From Dryas octopetala (taxonomy: Eukaryota; Streptophyta; Magnoliopsida; Rosales; Rosaceae): a stretch of 64,000 nucleotides of DNA. A program made the position numbers and the translations under genes. Below are positions 44,839-58,100 of this stretch, piece by piece. The stretch is from positions 11,697,738 to 11,761,737 of the forward strand of contig OY992833.1 in the NCBI GenBank assembly GCA_963921425.1, read 5' to 3'. Numbering within the stretch: position 1 is the stretch's first letter; the number at the start of each line of letters is the position of its first letter. The notes beneath the pieces were generated by a model. That model made no database searches, was not told the origin of the DNA, and was given only the letters and a program-made list of their open reading frames with translations.

Positions 44839-45315
44839 ATTACAAATTTAGTCAACGATTTTGTTTAAGTTCAATTTTGGTCCACAATCTTTTTTAAGTT
44901 ATGATTTTAAATCATTTTGGTTATGTTTTCTTCAATTATAATTGAGTATAAGTTATATTTCATCATTTCTTAGTCATAGGAACCAATTTGGAGTATTAGA
45001 ATAAAAGAGAATTGAAATTTGGTGAAATTTTAAAAATCTGAAAATTTTCTAGGAAAAATTGGTAGTTTCGGGTACCTTACTTTATGGCCAATTATATTGA
45101 GTTTTAGAACTCTAATTTGAATGATCTTTATATGGTTGTAAAGAGGAGATGCATAGCTTTAAAACAAGTATATGTTTGTTGAATTTGGCTGAGATTTGAT
45201 AGAGTAAAAGGCGGGACATATTTGAGAAAACAAATCATGACCTTTATTAAACAAGTGGAACAATTAGTGGACCAAAATTGAATTATGTATAAAATAAGTA
45301 GACCAAATCTGTAAT
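44839..45315. mobile_element. Fold-back MITE, copy 2
   Basis: A 477 bp element with inverted ends ATTACAAATTTAGTC and the complement of ATTACAGATTTGGTC; both continue to a TTCAATTTTGGTCCAC block. It is the inverted relative of 6491-7035, sharing TATAATTGA(G/A)(T/G)(A/T)TAAGTTATA-type arm sequence and the core GGTACC(T/C)(T/G)ACTTTATGG to GAGATGCATAGCTTTAAA. No clear target duplication. Confidence 0.7.
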
Positions 45316-46675
45316 AAGTGATGATTAATTCCTAATTTATAACTTCAATATTTATGAAAATTTTACCATTGTATTTATTTTAATGAGATCTTTAATATAA
45401 GGTCAAAATTGAATATATTTGAGTATTTTCTTTTATTACCCAAATTGTCTTTCAACTTGTTTAGTATTTTTCAATGTTTAAATTGCATAAAAAGGGTAAA
45501 ATTCATAAATTAGAAAGTGCAAGAAGTACAACAACATTACTCATTAAATGAAACGACAGACATATACAACCTGATGTCCAAAATACAAAATGATCTCATT
45601 TTAGATATCAGTTTTCTGACTGATATGTAAATACAAAACATATACAACCTGATTTCCTAAATACAAAACATATCTAATGTCCCCATTTTAGATATCAGTT
45701 TTCTGACTAATATGTAAATATTTTTATATATCTTGTTTTATTTTTTTTTCCAACCTGATGTCCTAAATATAAAATGGATATCAGATTTTATAACATTTAT
45801 GATACTGTAAAGAAAACCACATTGGCCTCTAACAACCAAAGACCGAAACGATAACATAAAAGTAACAACACAACAACCACCACACCCAACAACAAAGAAA
45901 AAATGATACATCTTATTTTGTTGGTGGAAACCATCCACGACATTCTTCAGTGGTTTTTATGAAGTGGAGGCCAATCAGAAATGTGCACACGATTTTTCCA
46001 ATCTTTAATCTTTTGTCGTGTTCACAATCGTCATACGATTGAAAGGGAGGGTATAAGTCTTTCTTTTGGCAGGTGCATATCACTATGGGTTCAAGCTCGA
46101 GCAGGTGGTTGAGCCAAGCATGGAGACCATTAGGGTGATTGGTCAAGATCGCCTTCTCAAACTCATTATGGTGATTTAGAATTTTTATGTATTTTTTATA
46201 ATTAATAAAAATAAATATAACAGCTAATTAATGTGAGCTGTTGATCTCCAACAGACACTTCAAATGGCCAATCCAGATCACTCCAAAAAGCAGCCCATTT
46301 TCTATTTTAAAAAAATTCAAAAAAAGCCTGGCCCACACAATCTGAGCCGTTGATCTACAATAGCTCTTTAATCTTGGGCGTCCGTTCCCTGCACGGGCAC
46401 ACGCCTCATGTCAACTTCAGCGTCTGAACATCAGATCCCACTCGCTAGCTATTATCGGCCACTACTCCAGCTTCTGTCTCCTATCTGCTTTCCACATGCG
46501 CAAGCCCCACTTCATTATGGGTCTGGATCTCATCTGATGCCCATTCTTAGAACATGGGTTGGGTTTAACACTCAAATGACACTCATTTTTCGCCCGTTGT
46601 GAACTTGTGATGACTTTTTTTGGTCAAATAACTTATGATGAGTTTTGAGTTTTACAAGTTTGATACTCATTTTTG
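45316..46675. other. Intergenic DNA with CACTA-like fragments
   Basis: Two copies of TTTAGATATCAGTTTTCTGA followed by CT(G/A)ATATGTAAATA (about 45600-45635 and 45688-45720) resemble the subterminal repeats of the CACTA element at 31096-41353, so 45540-45800 is probably a remnant of a related element. The - strand frame at 45913-46146 and the + frame at 46408-46602 have no recognised domain. Confidence 0.4.
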
Positions 46676-47478
46676 TAAGGGTGGGCATGGTACTGTTCGG
46701 CCCGGTTCACCCTTGGAACCGTGCATTGGGCCAGAAGGAGGGCAGCGATGCGATTCGGCGCTGGAAACCGGGAGGAAGGAGAGAAAACCAAACCAACCCA
46801 ACCCATTCAAGGGCCGGTGCAGTTTGGTTCTCCACCGCTGTGTTGGGCTCGAGCTAGGGAGGCGAAGACCAGAGGGAGAAAGGGGAGGAGGAGGCGAGGC
46901 CCGGCCTCGTCGCCAGCCATCGCTAGACTGCCTGAGGGCACCGAAATGAAGAGAGACAAATTTGTCGGGGAGGGAGGAGAGAAGGGAGGAGGAGGCGGAA
47001 ACTAAAGGGAGAGAGGGGATGAGGAGGCGATTAGGTGGAGAGGGAGAGGCCGATGTGTCGCTGGCGTCACGCCAGATTGAGGGGAGGTTGGTGTTGCGGG
47101 AGGGAGGAGAGAGAATATAGGAGATCTGTGAGACTGTGACTGTGAGAAAGAAGGAGAAAGTAAGAAATGAGAGGGAATAGAGAGTTACAGGGGAAATTGG
47201 GAAAAGAAAGAAAGAAAAAAAAGAAAAAAAAAGGTTTAGGTATATAAATTACTAATTAGTAATATAAAAATGGTATATATATATATGTATAAAAATGGTA
47301 TAAAAATATAAAAATTGTTTTATTTATGCGGTGCGGTTTGGTTAAATGAAGTATGGAACTGGTGCGGTTCGATTTTCTTTGCAGTGTTGATTTTTTTTGG
47401 TCAACACGGTTTTTTATGGTATTTTATCGGTGCTGTTCGGCCGGTTTTGCCGGTGCACGGTTAAAATGCCCACCCCTA
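46676..47478. mobile_element. hAT-like non-autonomous element, 803 bp
   Basis: Its ends are TAAGGGTGGGCAT and the complement of TAGGGGTGGGCAT, flanked by a perfect 8 bp duplication CATTTTTG (46668-46675 and 47479-47486). Both features are typical of plant hAT elements. Subterminal GGTGCGGTT(T/C) and GTTCGGCC words repeat near both ends. The GA/GC-rich body yields long open frames that are not genes. Confidence 0.9.
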
Positions 47479-47592
47479 CATTTTTGTGTTTGACACTCAA
47501 ATCATCGGCCTATTGTGGGCGGCCTTAGAAGTTAAAATGAGCTCTATAATCTATAATTAAAAAGTTCGTGGACTCTTAACTAAAAATAAAAA

Positions 47593-47985
47593 GAGCTACT
47601 ATTTACACACCTTTTTTTTTCTTTTTGCACACCCCTATTAAAAAAAAAAAAAAAAAAAAAAGACCATATAGCCCCTCCCTCTTTCCCTCTATTTTTTCTC
47701 TCGTTTAGACCCCGTTCCCCAGTTTTTTTTTTCCTTCTTCTTCTTCTTCCCCCTACCCGAGCCACCACTAACCATCTTCTTCCTTCTCTCTCTCCGCATG
47801 CACCACCACCACAACACCCCCAAAACAGCCACCACCATAGCACCACCACCACTTTCTTCTTCCCTTTACCTAAGCCAAAACAACCACTACCCCCTCCAAG
47901 CCTCACCACAACCAACCCGGCAGCCCCTCCTCCCCCTCTCCTCTCTCTATTTCTCTGTCTCCTTCTCTTTTTGCTGCACCACCAT

Positions 47986-48021
<36 letters not shown>

Positions 48022-48647
48022 CTTCCCTCTCTCCTCTCTCCCTTCTCTTTTCCCTCACTTTCTCTGTCGCTGTAGTTGGTTCAGTAGACAGCTATCGAAC
48101 GAAACTAACGACTTCGGCAGGTGACTGCCGAACGAACCCACCGGTTTCGACGAATGGCTGCCGAAAGAACCCACTGGTTTTGGCGGATGATTGTCGAATG
48201 GCCTGCGAAGCTCATCCTCTTGGCTGGCACTGCGGCGTGGTCGTGCGAGCTGGGCAGAGCTGTCGGGCGTGAGCTCATTTGCTTCGGCGGCGTGGTCGGG
48301 CGTTGGGGCTTCTTGGCTGCGCGAGCTTGGCATGGTGGTGGGCGCGGGGAAGGTGGTGCTATAGGGAGGAGAGAGAGATGATGAGAGAGAGAATGAGAGG
48401 GAGGGTGGTGTTGCGCGCGGTGGTGGTGCTGTGAGGAGGGTGGTACTGCGCGGGTGTGTGTTGACAAAGAAAGAGAGAGAGGGATGGAGAGAGAGTGGGA
48501 AAGAGAAAGATGGGGTGTGTGAGTGTATAATGAAATGAGGGTATTTTGGTAATGGGTTGGGTGTGTGTTGAGAGGTTTTGAATTTGAGATGAGTGTGTGG
48601 GGTGTGTAGGAGAAAAAAAGAGAAAAATGGTGTGCAAATAGCAACAC
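47593..48647. mobile_element. hAT-like non-autonomous element, copy 2
   Basis: Relative of 21466-22486. It begins GAGCTACTATTTACACACC and ends GGTGTGCAAATAGCAACAC, with the same poly(T)/GCACACCCCTATT subterminal motif, CT-rich and GA-rich arms and an internal TCGGCAG/CTGCCGAA palindromic zone (48070-48200). A (CT)n tract lies at 47991-48019. The flanks (AATAAAAA and TAAAAAAA) are only a weak match for an 8 bp duplication. Open frames across it are low-complexity. Confidence 0.65.
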
Positions 48648-49102
48648 TAAAAAAAAATTTCGTGGACTCAAATAAGAAATGTGGAAAAGTCGCGCACCCT
48701 TGATAAGGCCCATAATTAAGCCCATTAGATAAAATTTATTCTTTTTAATAGTTCTGTTCAAACCCAAGTTCAGCGCCTCCGTCAAGATTTTATTCTCCGT
48801 TCACTTTGATCGACTTCTCAATCACAAACAGCTGCCAATCCTCAAGGGTCCCAGAGAGCTCGTACTCATAGTCAAAACCCTTTCAAGATTCAGGGTTTGC
48901 CAAGATCCATACATTCTCAAAAAGCTGCTTCTGATTGTTTGTACTCTGGGTTTTGGATGAAATGGTGAATTGGGATTGGTGAGTAAGCGAAGGAGTAGAA
49001 GGGTTAGTTTACTTGTTGGTGGTGAGTTTGTGATTCTGGGTGTGAACTGGTTTAGTGGGTATTTGACAAACAGAGCAAAAGGGATTGTTTTGGGGTGGGA
49101 GA
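48648..49102 (+). promoter_or_regulatory. GCN2 5' region
   Basis: The promoter and 5' UTR of GCN2 should lie here, so the hAT-like element ending at 48647 sits at most 455 bp from the start codon. A telo-box AAACCCT (48875-48881) and its inverse AGGGTTT (48892-48898) stand close together; these words are common near transcription starts of plant housekeeping genes. No TATA box is obvious. Motif-based only. Confidence 0.35.
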
Positions 49103-52100
49103 ATGGGACATAGTTCGAAGAAGAAGAAACGTGGAGGAGGAGGGAGTGGGAAGAAGAAGAAGGCCTCGAAAGATGGAGCTTATGTTGGTGGTGATGATAA
49201 TGAGCTTCTTTCTGAAGAGATCACTGCCTTGTAAGAGATTCTTATGCTTAAACCCTTTTCTTGTCCAAAGGCTTATTGACTGAAAACTGGGCCAAGAATT
49301 GACTCAAAACTGCATATGTGGAAAATTAATATGATCAACATGAACAACCTAGGATGAAAAATTGAACAGTTGCACATTGTATTTTTTGACAAGTTTGGAT
49401 ATGTACTATCAATATATGCTCCTAGCCTCCTAGAATTATCACCACTTTAAATGGACTAATTGATAATGTTCTAAATTGAAAATGGCAATTGTAATCTTGA
49501 AATTTTGGCCAAAAAACCTGTAGAAGTGTTTTCGCTGATGAGTATGGAACTTTCATTTTAATATTGGGAACTGCATTCTGTTTGGCATTTGGACTTTATG
49601 CTTTAGAAGTGGATAATGGTTCTGGTGCACTATTCGAATTGTGTTCCCCCCCCGCCCCCCCTTCCTTTTCACACCTTATGGTAGTCTCTGCACAACATAG
49701 CATGTTTTGTATAGGGGTTGCATTTTATGCCATTGGAATGTGTCCAAAGTATATCAATTTTGTTTTTTATTTGATTATCACAAGCTTTCCCTTCGGCTTC
49801 CTTTTCTTGTTGTTGCTTTTATTGTTGTTGCTTTTATTGTTGGGTTTTAAGGGTTTTGGTTTGGCCACCTTTGGGTCATATGAGGAACAGATCAAGATAC
49901 TTTTGGGATTGATCTTCTGTGATTTAGCAGCGGTTTTTTTTTTTTTTTACGGCTCGAGTTTCAAGTTGTCTGTACTCTGCTTTTCTGTGCTTGAGTGAGA
50001 GAATTTTAAATGTAGCTGATGCTAGCTCAGGTCCCTCATCGCTGTCATTAAATTAATTATTTTTTGATTCTCACTTTGTTTCTTTTATAGTTTGGTTTTA
50101 GGGCTTAATGAAAAAAAATCAAATAAGCTTTACTTTGTTTATTCAAGCCTGCTGGTTAAGGGCTTCTTTGTCTCTTTTCTATTTTAAGTGTCATTGCGAG
50201 TTTCTAGCTCACTATTGATGAGGTGTGAAGGAGATCATAGATTGGGGAGAGGTAAGGTATTGGCAATGCAGTGGATAATCATTTTTTCCTTCTTTTTTTG
50301 GCCCATTGGAGGCTCATAGGGTCTGGTGAGCTACAAAACAAGAGCTCGTTTCTCTCATTTTTTGACACACCGTCCCTGGTGAAGATAGGATATGATAAAA
50401 GGTGTCTTATACAACATAAAGAGATTGGTCTATTTGGTAGATCTGTTCTTTTGTGTGCATTTTTCTTTTATTTTCTGTTATTTCGTATGACTTCTTTAGA
50501 GTGGTTTACATTGGATGCTTTTATAGTTAGTAAATTTAAATCAATTTTTCTACTAATGGTGAATGGATACTTAAAGAAAGATGGTCGTAGGATGTGATAG
50601 TATTATTCTCATCTTGTAGTCACTTGTATCTTGTCAAATTAATTTAGTGGATTCTTTATTTGTTTTCCTTTTCTTTTGGGGTTATTGGGGTGCTTTTCCT
50701 CTTCCATCCCCTTCTTATTCAAAAACATCCATTATTTACCAGGAACAAGAAAGAAGGCATTTTTGACAGCAGAAAATGGTTCATCATTTTGTTAATGTTA
50801 AAAGATGTGAACAGTTAACTTCTTATGGATGTTCTACATCATCACTACCAAGTGCAATGTTTTCTCAATAATAACATAATTTGAGTATAATAATTGGCTC
50901 TCCTTGGTCTTTAGTAACAAAAATCTACCCAAATATTATCAAACGTATTTCTGTTGTAGGAACAATAACTTGATGGTTGTAAATTAATATCCGCACTTTT
51001 TTAATTATCTGATATATACAGTATTTTGTTTATAAAAATGCTGATGCTTCTGAGTGAAAGATTCATAAAAATCTCCTAAGGCATTTATTCTATGTCATAA
51101 TGTTGTTTCTTTTCTGATGTGCCGTTTAGGTGTGCAATATTTCAGGAAGACTGCAAAATTATTTCTGGATCGCATCCTCAAATCATCATTAAGCTTAGGT
51201 ATGTCTTTTTTGTTTTAAAATCAAAGCCATGCATGATCAGTGAGCTAGACTCCTCTTGGTTGAGTCTTGTCCTCTTTTCACAGGCCTTACTCAAAGGATA
51301 TGGGTTATGAGGATCTAGATGTTTCTGCACTTCTTTTAGTTAGGTTAGTAAGGTTCTGCTCAGTATTGCTTATATTTTAAGTCCATTCATATTCCTTTTC
51401 ATGGATATTGATCTTCTCTCGTTTTCTAGGTGCGTACCAGGGTATCCTTACAAGTGCCCAAAGTTGCAGATAACTCCAGAGAAAGGTTTATCAAAAAGTG
51501 ATGCTGATAAGCTGCTATCTCTTATTCAAGATCAGGTATTTGTTCACCCATATTTATTATTCTTGTGCAAAAGAAGTTGTCTTAGTGACAGGAAGAAGAA
51601 ATAATGACAGGAAGTAGAAATAATGTTCTTAAACTAGATTTGATAAGTTCTATAAAGGAGTGGTTAATGCCGTTACACATGCCACTTTTATTTGTTTTAC
51701 TCTAGAAAATTTTGGGTTCCTTGAAGATTAGTGACTACAGTCCATTAGTGCTAGCAAAGGCTTTGTCTTTAATTTCGAGGGACGTTTTGGGGGAATCAAT
51801 TTTTTATACTCAAGGGCTAATGGAGTTGGAGGAGGTTGGAAGTAGAGAAAAGAGGGGGAGAATTATGATCGCGTATTGGGAGATTTAGATTTTGCCTCGG
51901 AGGCGAAAGGTTTTGGAGAAAGATGGAGGAGGTGGATTCAAGGGTGTCTGATTTAAGTGAGCTTTTTGGTTATGAGAAACAAAAATTTCAAGGTGAAAAT
52001 TCAATGATTTGTGGGGTTTTAGGCAGGATGACCCAATATCAATTTATCATCTTTTCTTTTTACTCTAGTTGTGGACACCTTAAGGCGTTTAGTTGATAGG

Positions 52101-55100
52101 GATCAAAGATGAAGAATATCAGTATCGACAGAAATGGATGAAAATATCGATATCAATGGTATCTGTATCAAAGAGGCATTTTTTTTTTTTTTTGAATTTT
52201 GTGATAGATGAAACAGATGACAAAAAGAAGAAAATGATAGTTTTAAATATATATTTGAAGTTATCATCTCTATATATAAGCGTGTGGGTAGAGGGAGGGA
52301 GGGAGGGATGGAGGGCTGATTGTCCAGCCCAATCAGCATCCGAATAGGCACATAGTGCCCAAGTAGCATCAGAATAAGCACGGAGAGTGAGAGGGCTGGG
52401 AGACCGATGCAAGGACAAGCCAAAGTCAATAGAACCTTTAAGATACCGAAGGATGCGTTTGGCAGCCACCAAATGAGGAGAGCGAGGAGCACTCATAAAT
52501 TTGGGCAGCATGATGAACAACATAAGAGATATCAGGTCGAGTGAAGGTGAGATACTGGAGAGAGCCCACAAGTTGCCGATATTCAGTAGCATTTGGTAAT
52601 AACTCACCATCAAGATTAGAAAGTTGACTTTTGGCACACACAGGAGTGGTACTCGGTTTACAATCAACCATAGAATGACGCTTGAGAAGATCTATGGTAT
52701 ACTTGGTCTGAGAGAGATGAAGACTAGTAGGAGTAGAAGTGGCTGCAAGCCCCAAAAAATAAAACAAAGGAACAAGATCAGTAAGCTCAAGTGTAGCAAC
52801 CAAGGTAGAAATGAGAGATGGCTGATTCCCTGTCAAAATAATATCATCAACATATAACAAAAGGATCATAATGTCTGAGGCCTGACGAAAAATAAACAGA
52901 GAAAAATCAGCTCGACTCTGAAGAAATCCAAACTGAAGTAAGAAACTACTGAGACACTGAAACCAAGCACGAGGAGCCTGCTTAAGACCATAAATGGCCT
53001 TATGGAGGCGACATACATGAGTATGGTGAGCTGGATCAACAAACCCTGGAGGTTGAGACATAAAAACAGTGGAATCCAAAATGCCATGAAGGAATGCATT
53101 CTTCACATCTAGTTGACGGAGAGGCCAGCCAAAGGAAACAGCCAAGGAAATAATAGTCCGAACAGTAGTAGGTTTAACCACAGGACTGAAGGTCTCATCA
53201 AAATCAATTCCAGGTTGTTGGTGAAAGCCCTTGGCGACCAGGTGAGCCTTGTGCCGCTCAATAGAACCATCAGACTTTTTTTTGAGCTTAAACACCCACT
53301 TACAATCGACCACATGTTGTTGAGGAGAAGGTGGAACAAGGACCCAAGTCTGATTCTTGAGAAGTGCATTGAACTCAGTGGTCATGGCCTCATGCCATTC
53401 TGGAAAGCGAACAGCCTGGGTGAAGCAAGTAGGCTCTTCTGGAGGAAGAGAAGAGTAAGCTAACAACGCACGAGGTAGAGGGTACCGAACAAGACCATCT
53501 GTGCGAACTAAAGTGCGACGAGTACCATCCTGTTGCCGTGTAACCATAGAATGACGCACAACAGCCGGAGAGCCAAGTTCGGAGGTGTACCCATCAGTAG
53601 AGGGCTCAAGTGCCCTAGGAGAGGATGGAGTAGAATGAGTTCCTGAAGCAGGAAGCTGGGGCTGGCGACGCTGGTAGGTTCGAATAGGAGCTGGTGATGG
53701 TGGCGATATAGATGGCAAAGGCCCACTAGAAGAAGGCATGGCGGCAGTAGTGGGTAAGACAGGGAGGATTGGGACAAGAGCCCATTCTGATGGTTGTGGC
53801 TGTGTAGGGGACTGATCAGAAAAGGGGAAAGAGTGCTCATCAAACCGAACATGGCGAGAGATGTAGATACGGCCAGTGGAACGATCAAGACATTTATACC
53901 CTTTGTGCTGCGAGTTGTAACCTAGAAAAACACACTCAACATGTCTAGACAATAGTTTGTTAGTCAAATACGCACCTTTCATTTTGATCTTTTCTCTTAA
54001 ATAATGGACATCTTGTCCATTGCGTGTATTGCTTTGAGTTTTGATCAATAAAAAGTATCTTTCTTCTCAAAAAAAAAAAAAAAAAACACACCCAAATGCG
54101 GATAGCATGCACAACCAAACACTCGCAACTCAGAATAGGAAGGTGTTTGGCTATAAAGACGAGAATAAGGAGAGGACCACTGAAGAACTAGAGAAGGAAG
54201 ACGATTGATGAGAAAAATAGCAGCTGAAACTACCTCAATCCAGTAACGGACTGAACATGGCTCGAAAGGAGAAGAGTGCGAGCCATATCTGCTATTTGTC
54301 AATGCTTGCGTTCAGCAAGCCCATTCTGCTGAGGAGTGTGACGATAAGAGAATCGACGCTGAATCCCATGAGAAGTGCAGAGTGCTCAAAAGGAATCATT
54401 ATCATATTCTTTGCCTCCATCACTTTGAAACTGTTGCAAAGAAACAGAGAATTGAGTGTGCATGTAGGAAAGAAAATGTTTGAAATGATGAATAACTTCA
54501 GACTTATGTTTCATGAAATATAACCTAGAGAAAGGTGTAAAGTCATCAATGAATAGAACATAGTACTTATAGCCCTTAACAGAAATATTAAAAGATTGCC
54601 ATACATCAGAATGCACAAGTTGAAAAGGATAATTTGCACTTATTTCATTAGAATTTGGAAACCGAAGTTGTGTGGATTTACCCAAAGCACAACCTTTACA
54701 AAAAGATTTTTCAAATTTGAAGGTGGAACCTAACAAATGATTTTTGCCTTATAAGGACATTAGTTTACTAGATGGATGACCTGAGCGACTGTGCCATAGA
54801 GACGACGACCGAAGAGAAGCAGATAAAGCTTGAAGACGAGAAGGAATGGATGGAAGCTTGTAGAGACCATCCCTACATAGGCCCTGAAAAAGGAGTGAAC
54901 CATTAGAACGATCAAAGATATAAAAATGTTGAGAGTCAAAGGCACACAGAAAATTATTATCACGAAAAAGTTGAGCAATGGAAAAAAGGTTCTTGCACAT
55001 AAAGGGAATGACATAGACATTAATTAACTGGAAAGAGTTGGAGCCAAGGGAAAGTGACATTTTACCTGTATAAGAGATAGGCATCTGATCACCATTGCCA

Positions 55101-58100
55101 AGGTAAACTGAATCATTACCAGTATAAGGGGACCGTTGCTGTAAGAGGCTTGGGTTGCCAGTCATGTGAGTGGAAGCTCCAGTATCTGGATACCAAGAAG
55201 GATCCTGAAGAGAAGGTGGAGCATATGTCGGACCAGGTGAGCAGGGAGGGAGGTTGTTCAGCAATCTGTAAACCAGCAAAAGCAGTATGTAGGGACTTAG
55301 GCACCGGAGGGCGTGCAAACCGATGAATCATAGGGCATGTAGGAGCAAGATGTCCAGATCCATGACAAAGTTGGCAGGTACTAATAGGAGCAGTGCCTAG
55401 AACACCAGGGGCAGTTGAACAAGGACCAGAGTTATTGTTTCGGCGATCGAAATTCCGGTTGTTGTTCCAATTATTGTTCCGGTTGTTATTCCGAGAACTA
55501 TAATTGGAGTTGGAAGACCGGGAAGAGTTATGAACGGCCAACATGGCAACTGGTTGAGGTTGTGGTGAAGCAGAGAGACAACGTCGAGACTCTTGAGTCA
55601 AAAGGCGAGAACGTAGTGAATTGAATTGAGGAAGTGTGTCGACGCTCTCAAGAGCAGTAACCAGCATTTCATACTCATCACCAAGGCCACGAAAAACGGC
55701 ATTAACCAAGTCGGTATTAGAGACTGGTTCTGTATAGAAGCAAGTTGATCAGCAATGGATTTAGCCTCCTGAAGATAAGCAGAAACTGTTCTATTTCCAC
55801 GAGATATTTCGTTAAGAGTACGTCGAAGATGCGAGGAGTTGGTTGTGGACTTTTGACTGAAATACTCAGAGATAATAGACCACATAGAGGCAGAGGTTGA
55901 GATCTTGCAGCCCACAACTGAAGCTAGAATAGGTTCTGACAAAGTGGCAGAGAGAGTGCTCACAAGAGTCTTATCAGCACGTATCCAGAGACTATAATCT
56001 GGAGAGGTCTCCGCTGGATATGGGTGAGATTTATCAACAAACTTAAATAAATCTTGCCTAATGAGATAGGCTTCAACTTGATGATACCACAAGAGATAAT
56101 TATCATCTTCAAGTTTCACGGTCACAAGATGAGTGATGTTGGGAAAGTTAGAAGATGAAGCCATGGCAGCAGTGGAAGAGGAAGCAGCGGGAGAACTCAT
56201 AATGGTGAAGTAGACTGGGAGAAAGATAACTTGACCTGCAGGTGTAAGGCAGCAAACCCAAGGAAGAAGAAGAAGAGATTGGCAGCAGAAACCCTAGGTT
56301 AGGATCACTGCTCTGATACCATGAAAGTTTGAGAATTTTCTGATGTATTCTTCTCTCAGTCATGCTTTTAGCCTTGAGGACATTTATGTTGATGTGCAAA
56401 TTATCTTCCATTGACCAAATTAGTTTTAACATAATGAATGCTGTATAATGAGGAAAATTTTCCAAAGGTCCATTTTCCCTGAAACAAACAGGGATCTTCT
56501 GTCCAAAATTTATTTTGAAATACACTTTAATTTGAATGCTTTACACATGCATGGCAAACATCATTTCGTAATTCTTGATATAGTAAACTTTTTGATCCAA
56601 TGTCTTATTTTGTGTGGTTCTATAAATTATTTGTTCTGTTTTAGGCAAATTCTAATGCTAGAGAAGGACGGGTAATGATCTTCAATTTGGTGGAGGCTGC
56701 TCAGGAATTCCTATCTGAAATTGTGCCAGTGGGCCAATCACATGGATCGGTAAGATTTTCCCCATATTTCGTCGTATTTGTGTGTTCAATTTCACGGGGA
56801 TGCAATATATGTATTTATATATCTTATATTTTGAAAACATCATTATTAAAGATCTTTTCTTTTTATTTTGTTATTGAGCAATTTTAATGTGTACACAGTT
56901 GTCTTTGATTATTATGAGATACAATTTGTTTTTACCTCCCCCAACCCCAATAGTCTTCCAAATCATTTTTTCGGGCTGGAACAAAGAAGAGGATTGATTT
57001 TAACACATAATTAAAGAATGACTTACAGGAGAATACCCATGATGAATCCAGTTTTCATTTCCTTCTACCTGGGCCCCGTAAAGACACCTGAACATTCTCC
57101 AAAACTGTCATTAGTGCATCAAATTCGTCAATCTCTTCCAGTAAATCTCTTCGAAGGCCAATATTCCACCCTGCTAAACTAGTACAAGTTTCTACCACAT
57201 TAGCCATCCTATGATTTTTCCTCCTAGACAGCCTATATAATGGAGGAAATCTTGAGCACAAAGACACTCCCCCAATTTAACAGTCTTCCCAGAACCTGGC
57301 TGTCTGCCCCCTCCCGAGCACAAACTGACAACAATCAGAGAAAAAAAAAAAAAAATCCAAACATTGGGAGACATCTCTCCATGGGCCTTGACTCAAACTC
57401 CTTGCCCCTAACTTTGCATCCCAACCATTTTCATGAATATTGACCGAAAAAAAAAAACCATTCTCATGAATGTCATTTCTTATCACAGCATGCTACAATG
57501 AGTTCGCTTCTGAAGGGAACCACTACAACCATTTTCCTAAAAGTGCCCTGTTCCGCTAAACCAACTTTCCAATTCCCAATCCACCATTTTCTCTTGCTTG
57601 TGATACCACCTCCCATCTAACTAAGTGGTCTTTTGTTCCCTCTTCTGAAGTACCCCATAAAAAGTCCGTCATTAATTGTTCTATCCTTTTAGACACCTTC
57701 ACTGGAATTTTGAACTTTGAGAGGTAGTAAATTGGCAAACTACTCAATGTGCATGCAATTCTGATAAAAATGATTACCATTTGTCATCTTCATGGTCTTG
57801 ATTATTCTTGGTCTTTGACCTGCTTCTTTGTGTATTTCCCTTCTAAATTTATATATTTGTTTTTTGAATTAGAGATTTGAGGCGTTAATCTTGATTTTCA
57901 TATGGACTTCAACAATGAAATCTACAAGATTATTGTTTTAATGCTTCTGGCTATGAATGAATTTCATCGATTTATAACATACGATTTTCTTCTTTTATTA
58001 AAAAGAGGAATTTGTCTTCATTTTTTTTTTTTTCTAAAACAAGAAACAAGATGTTGAAATTTGTAAATCATGCAATACAAAACAGAAGACAGAGGTTAAG

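Noticed and set aside
48105..48785. 226-residue frame on the - strand
   Set aside because: Translation of the GA/CT-rich arm of the hAT-like element and its flank; composition is simple sequence (LSLSLSTHTRA-like), no domain.
52325..56321. Functional copia polyprotein
   Set aside because: Several frame changes, stops, an insertion and a missing RNase H end and 3' LTR.
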